Source of the DNA: Solirubrobacter deserti
GTDB lineage: Bacteria > Actinomycetota > Thermoleophilia > Solirubrobacterales > Solirubrobacteraceae
Assembly (NCBI RefSeq): GCF_027587175.1
Contig: NZ_JAPCID010000063.1
Location: 1 to 40,980 of the forward strand
Direction: 5' to 3'
Length of the DNA: 40,980 nucleotides
Below the pieces are notes generated by a model. It worked only from the letters and a program-made list of their open reading frames with translations, did not search any database and was not told where the DNA came from. Shown piece after piece: positions 9,980 through 17,344 of the stretch. Made by a program: the position numbers and the translations under genes. Position 1 is the stretch's first letter. Each line of letters starts with the position of its first letter.

Positions 9980-10004
9980 GTCAAGTTGTCCCGCGACCGG
10001 GTAC
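9980..10004 (+). promoter_or_regulatory. Candidate SigB/SigF-type promoter
   Basis: GGGTAC (9999-10004) matches the GGGTAT/GGGTAC -10 box of actinobacterial SigF/SigB promoters and ends 9 nt before ATG 10014. The best -35, GTCAAG (9980-9985), is a poor match to GTTTAA at 13-bp spacing. If real, it would let the sigma factor autoregulate its own operon. Confidence 0.35.
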
Positions 10005-10013
10005 GGGTTGCGC

Positions 10014-10169
10014 ATGGGGGACATGGAGCAGGACGAGCCCGGGCGCGTGCGCCTGCGCGCGTACGTCGTCGAGGAGGCGGCGGGAACGCTGACGATCCCG
10101 GTGCGCCGGGAGGAGATCCGCGTCGAGCGCGAGCCGGCCGCGGGCGCCGAGGACGACGAGCAACGTTGA
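10014..10169 (+). CDS. DUF2382-like stress mini-protein
   Basis: 51 residues. The central TLTIPVRREEIRVEREP matches the repeating strand pattern of the DUF2382 (YsnF-like) stress-response domain, here reduced to about one repeat after an acidic start. A second ATG lies at 10023. The stop overlaps the TTG start of the sigma factor (TTGA, 10166-10169), so translation is coupled. A GGGTAC -10-like box lies just upstream. It may tune sigma-factor translation or serve as a small stress protein; the role is not known. Confidence 0.65.
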   Translation: MGDMEQDEPGRVRLRAYVVEEAAGTLTIPVRREEIRVEREPAAGAEDDEQR

Positions 10170-10906
10170 GGACCGCGACCGTTCGACAAGCCGAGGAGCA
10201 GGCGCTGTTCGCGCGGCTCGCGCGCGAGAACACGCCGGCGGCCCGCGCGGCGGTCGTCGAGCGCTTCATGCCGCTCGCCCGCCAGATCGCGCGCCGCTAC
10301 AGCCGCGGGCTCGACCTCGAGGACTTCGAGCAGATCGCCGCCGTCGGGCTGGTGAAGGCGATCGACCGCTTCGACCCCGAACGCGGGCTCGCCTTCACCT
10401 CGTTCGCCGTCCCGACGATCGCGGGCGAGATCAAGCGCTACCTGCGCGACCACGCGTGGTCCGTGCGCGTCCCGCGCGACCTGCAGGAGACCTACATCCG
10501 GCTCGACCGCGCGACCGCGGACCTGACGCCCGAGCTCGGCCGGGCGCCTACCGCGGCCGAGCTGGCCGAGCGGGTCGGCAGCACGGTCGAGCTCGTCCTC
10601 GAGGCCCGTCAGGCCGTGACCGCCCGCCGCGCCGTCTCGCTCGACCAGCCCACGCCGGGCGAGGAGACGATCGGGACGCTCGTCGGCACCGAGGAGGCGG
10701 GCTTCGAGGCCGCCGAGCGGTCCGCGCTGCTGGACGCGCTGCTGCGCGACCTCACCGACCGTGAGCGCCGCATCCTGCACCTGCGCTTCGCCGAGGACCT
10801 CACGCAGACGGAGATCGGCGAGCGCGTCGGGCTCTCGCAGGTGCAGGTCTCACGGCTGATCCGTCAGGCCATCACGCGGCTGCAGAAGAGCGCGGCCGAG
10901 AACTAG
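10166..10906 (+). CDS. SigB/SigF/SigG-family RNA polymerase sigma factor
   Basis: 246 residues from TTG 10166. The start is set by TTGA overlap with the preceding gene; the next in-frame ATG is inside region 2. Region 2 is clear: DLEDFEQIAAVGLVKAIDRF then AFTSFAVPTIAGEIKRYLRDH and WSVRVPRDLQE, typical of the general-stress/sporulation group. Region 3 (LGRAPTAAELAERVGST) and region 4 (DLTDRERRILHLRFAEDLTQ, then TEIGERVGLSQVQVSRL) complete a full-length factor. It is probably released from an anti-sigma factor by partner switching driven by the upstream PP2C phosphatase. Its TAG stop shares CTAG with the convergent secreted-protein gene. Confidence 0.95.
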   Translation: MRTATVRQAEEQALFARLARENTPAARAAVVERFMPLARQIARRYSRGLDLEDFEQIAAVGLVKAIDRFDPERGLAFTSFAVPTIAGEIKRYLRDHAWSVRVPRDLQETYIRLDRATADLTPELGRAPTAAELAERVGSTVELVLEARQAVTARRAVSLDQPTPGEETIGTLVGTEEAGFEAAERSALLDALLRDLTDRERRILHLRFAEDLTQTEIGERVGLSQVQVSRLIRQAITRLQKSAAEN

Positions 10907-11310
10907 AACGAGCGCCAGCTGCCACGGCTCAGGAAGAAGCCGTGGCTGCCGTTGCGGCACGTGAGGCCCTTCTCGGTCGAAGTGCAGCGCAGCCGGCCGA
11001 ACGTGCGCGACTGGCCGTAGCGCAGCACCTTCGCGCTGCGCTCACTCGCGGCCGGGCCGACGTCCCCGGCGCACACGATCGGCGTCGCCCGGCCCGAGCG
11101 GGTGAGCGCGACGCGCGTGTCCGAGTACGCGCCCGCGCCGCCGCAGTCGCGCTTGGCCGGCTTGGGCCGCAGCCCGGACTTGATCTCGCACTCGACGCGC
11201 GAGCTCGAGCCGTCGCAGACGATGTTGCCGGACGGGGTCTTGAAGTACGCGCCGTGCGCGGCGCCGGTGAGAGCCGCGAACAGCGCGGCGGTGAGAACGA
11301 GGAGGCGCAT
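10903..11310 (-). CDS. Secreted DUF6636-like protein
   Basis: 135 residues from ATG 11310. It has a Sec signal peptide (MRLLVLTAALFAALTGAAHG) and then YFKTPSGNIVCDG, the characteristic start of DUF6636-type actinobacterial exported proteins. Six cysteines (in IVCDG, VECEI, RDCGG, IVCAGD, LRCTS, LTCRN) probably form three disulfides; NGSHGFFLSRGSW closes the domain. A minus-strand -10-like TAGCCT (11322-11327) lies 11 nt before the start. It is convergent with the sigma factor, sharing the bases CTAG. Extracellular, function unknown. Confidence 0.8.
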   Translation of the reverse strand: MRLLVLTAALFAALTGAAHGAYFKTPSGNIVCDGSSSRVECEIKSGLRPKPAKRDCGGAGAYSDTRVALTRSGRATPIVCAGDVGPAASERSAKVLRYGQSRTFGRLRCTSTEKGLTCRNGSHGFFLSRGSWRSF

Positions 11311-11397
11311 GTCGAGGCGCGAGGCTACGGGCCGCGCGGTCGCGTGCCCACCGCCCCTAGGTGTTGTGCGCACCACCCGCATGAGCCGGCTGGGCCT

Positions 11398-11403
11398 GGG
11401 TAT
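11398..11403 (+). promoter_or_regulatory. Candidate SigB/SigF-type -10 (GGGTAT) for csbD
   Basis: GGGTAT fits the -10 consensus of stress sigma factors and lies 35 bp before the csbD ATG. A good -35 is not visible at the expected spacing. csbD is a classic SigB-regulon gene, and a sigma factor of that family is encoded 0.5 kb away. Confidence 0.4.
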
Positions 11404-11438
11404 GACCACCCTGTCGAGATTCAGCGAAAGGAGCCCCC

Positions 11439-11606
11439 ATGGGTGACGGCACGGCAGACAAGCTGAAGGGTCACGCGAAAGAGGCCACGGGCGAGGTGAC
11501 CGGCGACGACGAGCTCAAGCGTGAGGGCAAGGTCGATCGCACGTCCGGCACGGTCAAGGACAAGGTCGGCGACGCCGCCGACAAGGTCAAGGACACGCTC
11601 AAGTAG
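11439..11606 (+). CDS. CsbD-family stress protein
   Basis: 55 residues: GTADKLKGHAKEATGEVTGD, DELKREGKVDR, then DKVGDAADKVKDTLK. This is the highly charged, helix-forming CsbD pattern (KLKGxxKExxGxxTGDxxLxxEGK). CsbD proteins are small general-stress proteins of unknown biochemical role. The start is fixed by AAAGGAG 5 nt upstream of ATG 11439. A GGGTAT box upstream suggests stress-sigma control. The last 8 nt overlap the convergent pgeF gene. Confidence 0.92.
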   Translation: MGDGTADKLKGHAKEATGEVTGDDELKREGKVDRTSGTVKDKVGDAADKVKDTLK

Positions 11607-12324
11607 CCAGCACGGCGACGGTCGCGAAGCGGCCGGTCACGTGCGGCTCGCGGCGGTGCGAGTAGAACTCGTCCAGCGCGCGGGCGGTGGAGACACCGGC
11701 GACCTCGATCTGCGTCACGCCTGCGGAGCGCAGGTCGAGCTCGTTCGCCGCCCACAGGTCGAAGAGGGCCTTGCCGCCGCCGAGCTCGCGCAGGATCGGG
11801 GCGTCTGAGCCGTAGGCGTCCCGCGCGCGGGTGATGACGTCCTCGCCGACCTCGTACTCCTCGGGCCCGATCGAGGGCCCGATCGCGGCGATCACCGCCG
11901 CGGGGTCGGTGCCGAAGCGTGCCGTCATGGCGCGCACGCTCGCGGACGCGATGCGCGCGCAGGTGCCCTGCCAGCCCGCGTGGGCGAGCCCGAGCGCGTG
12001 GTGCTCGGGGTCGTAGGCGAGCACGGGCACGCAGTCGGCCATGATCACGCACAGCGGAAGGCCGGGCGTGTTCGTGATCAGCGCGTCGGCGCCGTTCACG
12101 AGCTGCGGCGCGTCGACGTGGGCGACCACGTCGCTGTGCACCTGCTTGCACCACACCGCGCGGTCCGGCAGCCCGTAGGTCCGGAACAGACGCGGCGCGT
12201 GGTCATCCCTCACCTTCGAGCTGAGGTCGAGATCATCACGTCTGGTGGTCACCAGCGCGTCGACCGCGTCCGGCAGCGTCTCGAAGCGGTAGACGCGCAG
12301 GCCGTCGCGGTCGTCAGCGCGCAC
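11599..12324 (-). CDS. pgeF: Peptidoglycan editing factor / multicopper polyphenol oxidase-like (YfiH/PgeF)
   Basis: 241 residues from GTG 12324. The metal-binding triad of the family is present: H63 (QVHSD), C98 (ADCVPVL) and H115 (HAGWQGT), plus IGPSIGPEEYEVGEDV. E. coli YfiH/PgeF removes L-Ser-containing muropeptides mis-made by MurC, keeping L-Ala at position 1; some homologues show laccase or purine-nucleoside activity in vitro. Its start overlaps murD by 11 nt in a murL-murD-pgeF operon, strong context for a role in precursor quality control. Confidence 0.92.
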   Translation of the reverse strand: MRADDRDGLRVYRFETLPDAVDALVTTRRDDLDLSSKVRDDHAPRLFRTYGLPDRAVWCKQVHSDVVAHVDAPQLVNGADALITNTPGLPLCVIMADCVPVLAYDPEHHALGLAHAGWQGTCARIASASVRAMTARFGTDPAAVIAAIGPSIGPEEYEVGEDVITRARDAYGSDAPILRELGGGKALFDLWAANELDLRSAGVTQIEVAGVSTARALDEFYSHRREPHVTGRFATVAVLAT

Positions 12325-13600
12325 GGGCCAGCTCCGCGAAGTGGTCGCCGCGGGCGGCGAAGTTCTTGTGCGTGTTGAAGCTCGGCGCGGCGGGGGAGAG
12401 CAGGACCACGGTGCCGGGCTGGGCCGCCGCGCGCGCCGCCGCCACCGCCGCCGGCAGATCCGGGACGAGCTCGGCCTCGCCGTCCGCCGCGCGCACCGCG
12501 TCGACCAGGCGTGAGCCCGTGTCCGGCAGGCCCAGTACCCGAGCGCCGCGAGCCGCGAGCACCGTGCCGAGCTCCGTGTAGTCCTGCGAGCGCTCGAACC
12601 CGCCGCCGATCAGCACCACCTGCGCGTCGGGGAAGCTCTCGACCGCGAACTTCGCCGCCTCGGGCTCGGTCGAGATGCTGTCGTCGACCCAGCGCACGCC
12701 GTCGGCCTCGTGGACGATCTGCAGCCGGTGGTCGAGACCGACGAAGTCCTTCAGGGCATCGATCTCGAGCGGGACGCCGGCCGCCTCCACCGCCGTGAAC
12801 GCCCCGCACACGTTGAGCGCGTTGTGGCGGCCGATCAGCGGCAGCTCGGACACGACGACGTCCCCGCGTGCGACCGCCCCCTCCTCGGTCACGTGCCACC
12901 CGGGAGCGGCGCCGAACGTGAACGCCTCGGCCTCTGGGACGCGCGGCGCGGCCATCACGGCCTCCGACGTCGCGTTGAGCACGCAGCGCCGCACGCCGTC
13001 GAGCGTCAGCAGCCGCAGCTTGTCGCGCCGGTAGGCCTCGACGCTCCCGTGCCAGTTGACGTGCTCGGCGTAGACGTTGCTCACGACCGCGGTCTCGGGG
13101 CCCGTGGCGAGGTCGGCGATCTGGTAGCTGGAGAGCTCGATGACGGCCAGGGCGTCGTCATCGAGCAGGTCCAGCGCCGGCGCCCCGATGTTCCCGCCCA
13201 GCCGCACCTCCACGCCTGCGCGCGCGATCAGGTGGGCGATCAGCTTCGACGTCGTCGACTTGCCCTTGGTCGCGGTCACGCCGATCACGCGACGGCCCTC
13301 GCGCTCGGCCATCCACAGCGCCGTCGGCGTGGTGGTCCTCAACCCGCGCAGCTCGGGCCGGTAGATCGAGACGCCGGGGGAGCGCACCACCACGTCGCAC
13401 CCACGCAGCGCGTCCGCGCCGGACGCGTCCACGACGCGCGCGCCGTCGGTCAGCTCCGGCGCGTCCGCCGGCTCCTCCAGCACGACCACCGCGATCCGCG
13501 CGCGCGGCAGCTGGGCCGCCACGTGCCGTGCGAACGAACGCGTCTCCAGGCCCGCGCCCCAGACGCCGATCGTCAGCCCGTCAAGCGCCGAGAAGCGCAT
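12314..13600 (-). CDS. murD2: MurD-like ligase, probably the L-Glu-adding MurD2 type
   Basis: 428 residues from ATG 13600. Mur-ligase architecture: N-terminal Rossmann domain (GVWGAGLETRSFA), ATP-binding central domain with P-loop GVTATKGKSTT (107-117), then NVYAEHVNWHGSVEAYRRDK and LIGRHNALNVCGAF, and a C-terminal domain with DDSISTEPEA and SPAAPSFNTHKNF. The P-loop TKGKST differs from the usual TNGKTT of MurD. Because it overlaps murL by 20 nt, I infer it adds L-Glu, not D-Glu, to UDP-MurNAc-L-Ala, with MurL then inverting the residue, as known for Xanthomonas MurD2/MurL. A plain D-Glu ligase is the alternative. Confidence 0.85.
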   Translation of the reverse strand: MRFSALDGLTIGVWGAGLETRSFARHVAAQLPRARIAVVVLEEPADAPELTDGARVVDASGADALRGCDVVVRSPGVSIYRPELRGLRTTTPTALWMAEREGRRVIGVTATKGKSTTSKLIAHLIARAGVEVRLGGNIGAPALDLLDDDALAVIELSSYQIADLATGPETAVVSNVYAEHVNWHGSVEAYRRDKLRLLTLDGVRRCVLNATSEAVMAAPRVPEAEAFTFGAAPGWHVTEEGAVARGDVVVSELPLIGRHNALNVCGAFTAVEAAGVPLEIDALKDFVGLDHRLQIVHEADGVRWVDDSISTEPEAAKFAVESFPDAQVVLIGGGFERSQDYTELGTVLAARGARVLGLPDTGSRLVDAVRAADGEAELVPDLPAAVAAARAAAQPGTVVLLSPAAPSFNTHKNFAARGDHFAELARAR

Positions 13601-14909
13601 GCACGTGCTCGATCAGCTCGTCCGGCACGTTGTGCGCGTCGCTCAGCCGCAGCACCGCTGCGACGTCCGGGTGGCGCGTCGGCAGCACCTCACGGACGAG
13701 CCGGGCGACGACCGTGTGGTCCTTCCAGCGCTCGTCGTCCGCGAGCAGCAGGATCGCCGCCGCGGACTCCTCCTCCTCACCCACGCACTCGAACGGCTTG
13801 TGCCCGCCGGTCGCGGTCAGCAGCGCGAAGCCCTCGTACTGGTCCTCGAGGTCGAGCATCGGCTTGTGGAAGATCGCCTCCAGCGCGGACGGTTCCATGT
13901 ACGGCGCCAGGATCAGGAACACGAAGCGGCACTTCGGGCAGTTCCCGCACCACGACGACGCCCGCAGCGCGGGGTCCAGCCGGAAGATCGCGTTGCAGCT
14001 CGTGAACGCGCCGTGATACGCCGGCATCCCCGCGAAGGTCCGCGCGATCCCCAGCTCGGAGGCCGGCCGCAGCAGCGAAAAGATGTCCACCGGGGCACCC
14101 GTCTCGGCCACCGCGCCGCGCAGCAGCGCCTCGGCGCGTGCGCTCTTGGAGAATTGGTGGTTGACCTCGATGCCGTCGTAGACGACGTTCCCCGAGGACG
14201 CGCTGCGCTCGTTGGCCAGCGTCACGGCGTCGTAGCCGTTCAGCGCGGCGGTGAGCAGCGCCACGCAGGACACGATCGCCGTGATCGGCACGTGCCCGTT
14301 GAGCGCGCCCGACCGGTTGAGCTCACCGAGCAGCTCGAGCGGCAGCCGCCGCTGCGCGACCACGTGCTCGACGCCCGCCACCGCTGCCGTGCGCTGCATC
14401 GCGGGGTTGTCACGGACGGAGAACAGCGTGAAGTCGAGGCCGGAGCGGCGCACGATCTCGAGCGCCACGATCGAGTCCTTGCCGCCACCGATCGGCACCA
14501 GCACGCGTGACAACGACCGCGCGGGCGCCTCACGCACGAGGCCCTCGCGCGGGAACTTCGGCCGCGGCAGCGCCGGCAGGTGGTTGACCACCGCGAACTC
14601 GCCCAGGCCCTCGGAGTACAGCGCCTCCAGGAAGTCCGCCGCCGCCGGGCCGGGCACCGCGCCCTCGAACGCCACCTCGGGCGGCGCCGCCGTCTTGTAG
14701 TAGGACACGCCCGCGACCCAGTGCAGCAGGTCGAGGATCGGCTCCACGCGCGCGAGGTCCGCGCCCTCGGGCACCGGCACCTCGAGCTCCTCGACGAACT
14801 CGTGCTCGTCGTCGAGCGCGTACCCGAGGCGCACGACGCCGTCGGCCGACAGGGAGCGCTCGGTGAAGCGGAACGTGCGGTACTTCGAGGGGTCGAACAA
14901 ACCGCGCAT
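13581..14909 (-). CDS. murL: UDP-MurNAc-L-Ala-L-Glu epimerase
   Basis: 442 residues from ATG 14909. The family resembles MurL, which converts the terminal L-Glu of UDP-MurNAc-L-Ala-L-Glu to D-Glu in an ATP-dependent way, replacing glutamate racemase. A PP-loop-like nucleotide site VPIGGGKDS is at 138-146, with ANERSASSGNVVYDGIEVNH in the middle and a CGNCPKCRF cysteine pair around residue 325, as in this family. It heads an overlapping operon with a MurD-type ligase and pgeF. A GGTAAT box 6 nt before the ATG may be its promoter. Identity rests on recalled family motifs and the diagnostic murD neighbour. Confidence 0.85.
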   Translation of the reverse strand: MRGLFDPSKYRTFRFTERSLSADGVVRLGYALDDEHEFVEELEVPVPEGADLARVEPILDLLHWVAGVSYYKTAAPPEVAFEGAVPGPAAADFLEALYSEGLGEFAVVNHLPALPRPKFPREGLVREAPARSLSRVLVPIGGGKDSIVALEIVRRSGLDFTLFSVRDNPAMQRTAAVAGVEHVVAQRRLPLELLGELNRSGALNGHVPITAIVSCVALLTAALNGYDAVTLANERSASSGNVVYDGIEVNHQFSKSARAEALLRGAVAETGAPVDIFSLLRPASELGIARTFAGMPAYHGAFTSCNAIFRLDPALRASSWCGNCPKCRFVFLILAPYMEPSALEAIFHKPMLDLEDQYEGFALLTATGGHKPFECVGEEEESAAAILLLADDERWKDHTVVARLVREVLPTRHPDVAAVLRLSDAHNVPDELIEHVHALLGA

Positions 14910-14916
14910 GAGGGTA

Positions 14917-15815
14917 TTACCGCGCCAGGCGCTCCCGGGCGACCGCGATGACGTCCTGCGGCGCGGCCACCCGTCGCACGTCCCAGCCCGCGGCCCGCAG
15001 CCGCTCGTCCCGGCGGGCGTCGTCGCGCCGGTCCGGGGCGCGCCCGTGGTGCGGGCCGTCGAGCTCGATCACGAAGCTGCGGTCCGGCCAGTGGAAGTCG
15101 ACCTCCTCGCCGAGGAGCTTCGTGTTGACGAGCGGCCGGGGGAGGCCCGCCTCGGCGAGCGCGACGACCGCCTCGACCTCGCCGCGGCTGCGGGTTCCCG
15201 CCGAGCCGGCCTCGTACAGCGCGATGGCGGTTTTGAGGAGGCCCAGTTGCGACCGTTCGCGCGGTCCATCGCGTCCTGCGTGGCGAGCAGCGAGTACAGC
15301 CCGAGGTACGCCGCCTGGCGGATCACCGCCGTGATCTCGTCGGGCACCGTGACGACGTCGGTGAGGTCGACGAGCAGGCGGTGCACCATCGTCACCGGGA
15401 TGCCCCGGCGATCGGTCCGGTCGCGCGGGTCGATCGTGGCGCGGCGGAACCGCGTGCCCGAGGGCGACCGACGCTTGCTCGGGACAATGACATCGATGAG
15501 GGAGGCGCGCCCACGTGCGACCTCGAGGAGCTCCGCCGCTGCCCAATGGCTCAACAACGCGCCGGGGCCCGCCGCGAGTACCGCGGCGAGCAGTTCGCCC
15601 TCACGTGAGAGCGGGCCGAGCGAGTACACGCCGCGGTAGCGCCGGTGGAGCCGGCCGCCTTGCACCCGCCGCGTGATCTGGCCGTCGTCCAGTCCGGCTG
15701 CGTGCAGCTGCGTTCGTGAGATCAGGCCGTGCTGGCGCTCGGCGAAGGCGGCGATCGCGAGGTCCACGCCGGGTGCGGTCGGAAACTTGTCCTGAGAACA
15801 AGGAATCGACCGCAC
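14917..15815 (-). pseudogene. AbiEi-like wHTH + DUF559 endonuclease-like protein, frameshifted
   Basis: The first frame runs from GTG 15815 (or GTG 15767, typical for the family) and contains the AbiEi-type winged helix: HGLISRTQLHAAGLDDGQI, then GGRLHRRYRGVYSLG. Near 15260 the homology moves to another frame: QLGLLKTAIALYEAG, then DFHWPDRSFVIELDGPHHG, a DUF559/Vsr-like nuclease core, ending at TAA 14917-14919. The break coincides with CGCGCG (15258-15263); removing one CG pair restores ...DRERSQLGLL. Such proteins are common orphan genes in Solirubrobacterales-like genomes; function uncertain, possibly DNA-related or toxin-antitoxin derived. It is probably inactive, unless the shift is a sequencing error or is read through. 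Confidence 0.75.
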
Positions 15816-15817
15816 CC
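15771..15817 (+). repeat. 47-bp hairpin: perfect 11-bp arms around an inner 17-bp palindrome
   Basis: GGGTGCGGTCG (15771-15781) and CGACCGCACCC (15807-15817) are perfectly complementary. Between them lies CTTGTCCTGAGAACAAG (15786-15802), itself nearly palindromic. The two 4-nt segments between stems read GAAA and GAAT on the plus strand, forming a purine-rich symmetric internal loop. It starts 4 bp before GTG 15767, the likely start of the AbiEi/DUF559 gene, and lies 87 bp before the luciferase-like gene. It could be a protein-bound operator, a structured leader, or a bidirectional terminator, although no U-run is present. Confidence 0.75.
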
Positions 15818-15838
15818 CCGCATCCTTGCGCGGCGCGC

Positions 15839-15895
15839 TGGCACGGATCTACGCGCGATTGCACCAAATCTGTGCCAAACGCGTGAAGCTATCAT
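15839..15895 (+). promoter_or_regulatory. Promoter and operator of the luciferase-like gene
   Basis: TGGCACGGAT (15839-15848) and ATCTGTGCCA (15868-15877) are a 9-of-10 inverted repeat with a 19-bp spacer. TATCAT (15890-15895) ends 8 nt before ATG 15904 and fits a leaderless-type -10; its -35 position falls on the right arm. A candidate binding site for the MarR protein encoded downstream. Confidence 0.5.
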
Positions 15896-15903
15896 CGAAT
15901 TCG

Positions 15904-16920
15904 ATGAGCTTCTCACCGATCTCGGTCCCGCTGTCGATCTTGGACCTGGCGCAGATCCCGGAGGGCGGGAATGCGCAGACCGCCCTGCACCGCAGCCGCG
16001 AGCTCGCCCAGCACGCGGAGCGGCTCGGCTACCGGCGCTTCTGGCTGGCTGAGCACCACAACATGGCCGGGATCGCGTCCGCGGCCACGTCCGTGGCGAT
16101 CGGCTTCGTCGCCGAGGGCACGAGCACGATCCGCGTCGGCGCGGGCGGGATCATGCTCCCGAACCACTCGCCGCTCGTGATCGCCGAGCAGTTCGGGACG
16201 CTCGACGCGCTGTATCCGGGCCGGATCGACCTCGGGCTCGGGCGCGCGCCCGGCACCGACATGCCGACGATGCGCGCGCTGCGCCGGGACAACACCAGCG
16301 CGGACACGTTCCCGCAGGACGTGCAGGAGCTCCAGCAGCTGCTCGGCGACCCGTTCCCCGACCAGCACATCCAGGCCGTTCCGGGCCAGGGCAGCCACAT
16401 CCCGCTGTGGATCCTCGGCTCGAGCCTGTTCGGCGCGCAGCTCGCCGCGGCGCTCGGCCTGCCGTACGCGTTCGCGTCGCACTTCGCGCCCGCCGCGCTC
16501 GTCCCCGCCATCCACGTCTACCGCGAGTCGTTCCGGCCGTCCGAGCAACTGCAAGAACCGCACGTGATGCTCGCGGCCAACGTGATCATCGCCGACACCG
16601 ACGAGGAAGCCACAAAACTCGCGACCAGCCAGCAGAAGTCGTTCATCGACGGCGCGTTCCGGCGCCAGCGCACGCTCCTGCAGCCGCCGATCGACGACAT
16701 CGAGGCCTACTGGACGCCGCAGGAGAAGCAGCAGCTGCAGAGCATGCTGAGCTGCTCGTTCATCGGCTCGCCCGAGACCGTCCACCAGCAGATCAGCGCC
16801 TTCGTGGACGAGCACCAGCCGGACGAGCTGATCGTCGCCACGAGCGCGTTCGACCAGCAGGCGCGGATCGACTCGCTGGAGCGCCTCGCGAGCCTGACGG
16901 ATGCCGCCGTACGCGCTTGA
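15904..16920 (+). CDS. LLM-class flavin-dependent oxidoreductase
   Basis: 338 residues, a bacterial-luciferase-like TIM barrel using reduced FMN or F420. Recognisable parts are [16 protein letters not shown] at the start, [20 protein letters not shown] near 50, [20 protein letters not shown] near 80, and [17 protein letters not shown] near 108. This is the common subgroup named after LLM-class MsnO8-like proteins. The start ATG 15904 is preferred over upstream in-frame codons because it follows the -10 box and matches the family N terminus. It overlaps the MarR gene by 20 nt, so the two form an operon. Substrate unknown. Confidence 0.9.
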   Translation: MSFSPISVPLSILDLAQIPEGGNAQTALHRSRELAQHAERLGYRRFWLAEHHNMAGIASAATSVAIGFVAEGTSTIRVGAGGIMLPNHSPLVIAEQFGTLDALYPGRIDLGLGRAPGTDMPTMRALRRDNTSADTFPQDVQELQQLLGDPFPDQHIQAVPGQGSHIPLWILGSSLFGAQLAAALGLPYAFASHFAPAALVPAIHVYRESFRPSEQLQEPHVMLAANVIIADTDEEATKLATSQQKSFIDGAFRRQRTLLQPPIDDIEAYWTPQEKQQLQSMLSCSFIGSPETVHQQISAFVDEHQPDELIVATSAFDQQARIDSLERLASLTDAAVRA

Positions 16921-17329
16921 GCCGCCGGCGTCCGCGCACGCCGAGATCCGCGCCGCGCTGCACGAGCTCGTGGGGCGCTTCCTGGCGGACTACGACCGCG
17001 CGGCGCAGGCGCACGGCCTCACGCTGACGCAGGCGCGCGTGCTCGGCTTCGCGTCCTGCGAGCCGCTGTCCCAGCGCGAGCTGGCGCAGCGCTTCGGCTG
17101 CGACCCGTCGAACATCAGCGTGATCGTCGACCGGCTCGTGGAGCGCGGCCTGGTCGAGCGCCGGCCCGACCCGGCGGACGGGCGCGTGAAGCTGATCGCG
17201 GCGACGGACGCCGGGCAGGAGACGGCCCAGCGCTGCTGCGCGGCGCACGAGTTCCCCGCGCTCGACCAGCTCACGCCGGACGAGCGCGAGACCGTCCGTG
17301 CCGGGCTCACACTCCTCACGCGCGGCTGA
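16901..17329 (+). CDS. MarR-family transcriptional regulator
   Basis: 142 residues. Winged-helix core with [40 protein letters not shown] and the wing [20 protein letters not shown] (basic D-x-R tip), typical of MarR repressors that respond to small aromatic or oxidative ligands. It starts inside the end of the oxidoreductase gene (20-nt overlap), which it probably controls through the inverted repeat at 15839-15877. A monooxygenase follows 15 bp later on the same strand and may belong to the same regulon. Confidence 0.93.
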   Translation: MPPYALEPPASAHAEIRAALHELVGRFLADYDRAAQAHGLTLTQARVLGFASCEPLSQRELAQRFGCDPSNISVIVDRLVERGLVERRPDPADGRVKLIAATDAGQETAQRCCAAHEFPALDQLTPDERETVRAGLTLLTRG

Positions 17330-17344
17330 CGCCACAATCCACGC

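Noticed and set aside
8453-10780. A 775-codon minus-strand frame across the phosphatase and sigma genes
   Set aside because: Antisense shadow of two well-supported genes, with no recognisable motif. Only the last 90 bp region on that strand holds a supported microprotein, and it is in a different frame.
15069-15546. Programmed frameshift in the AbiEi/DUF559 gene
   Set aside because: No slippery heptamer or downstream pseudoknot is apparent; a CG dinucleotide change explains it more simply.
14917-15546. An intact separate DUF559 gene starting near 15546
   Set aside because: The upstream part of that frame is Arg/Pro-rich shadow of the AbiEi-like region; homology begins only after the frameshift point.
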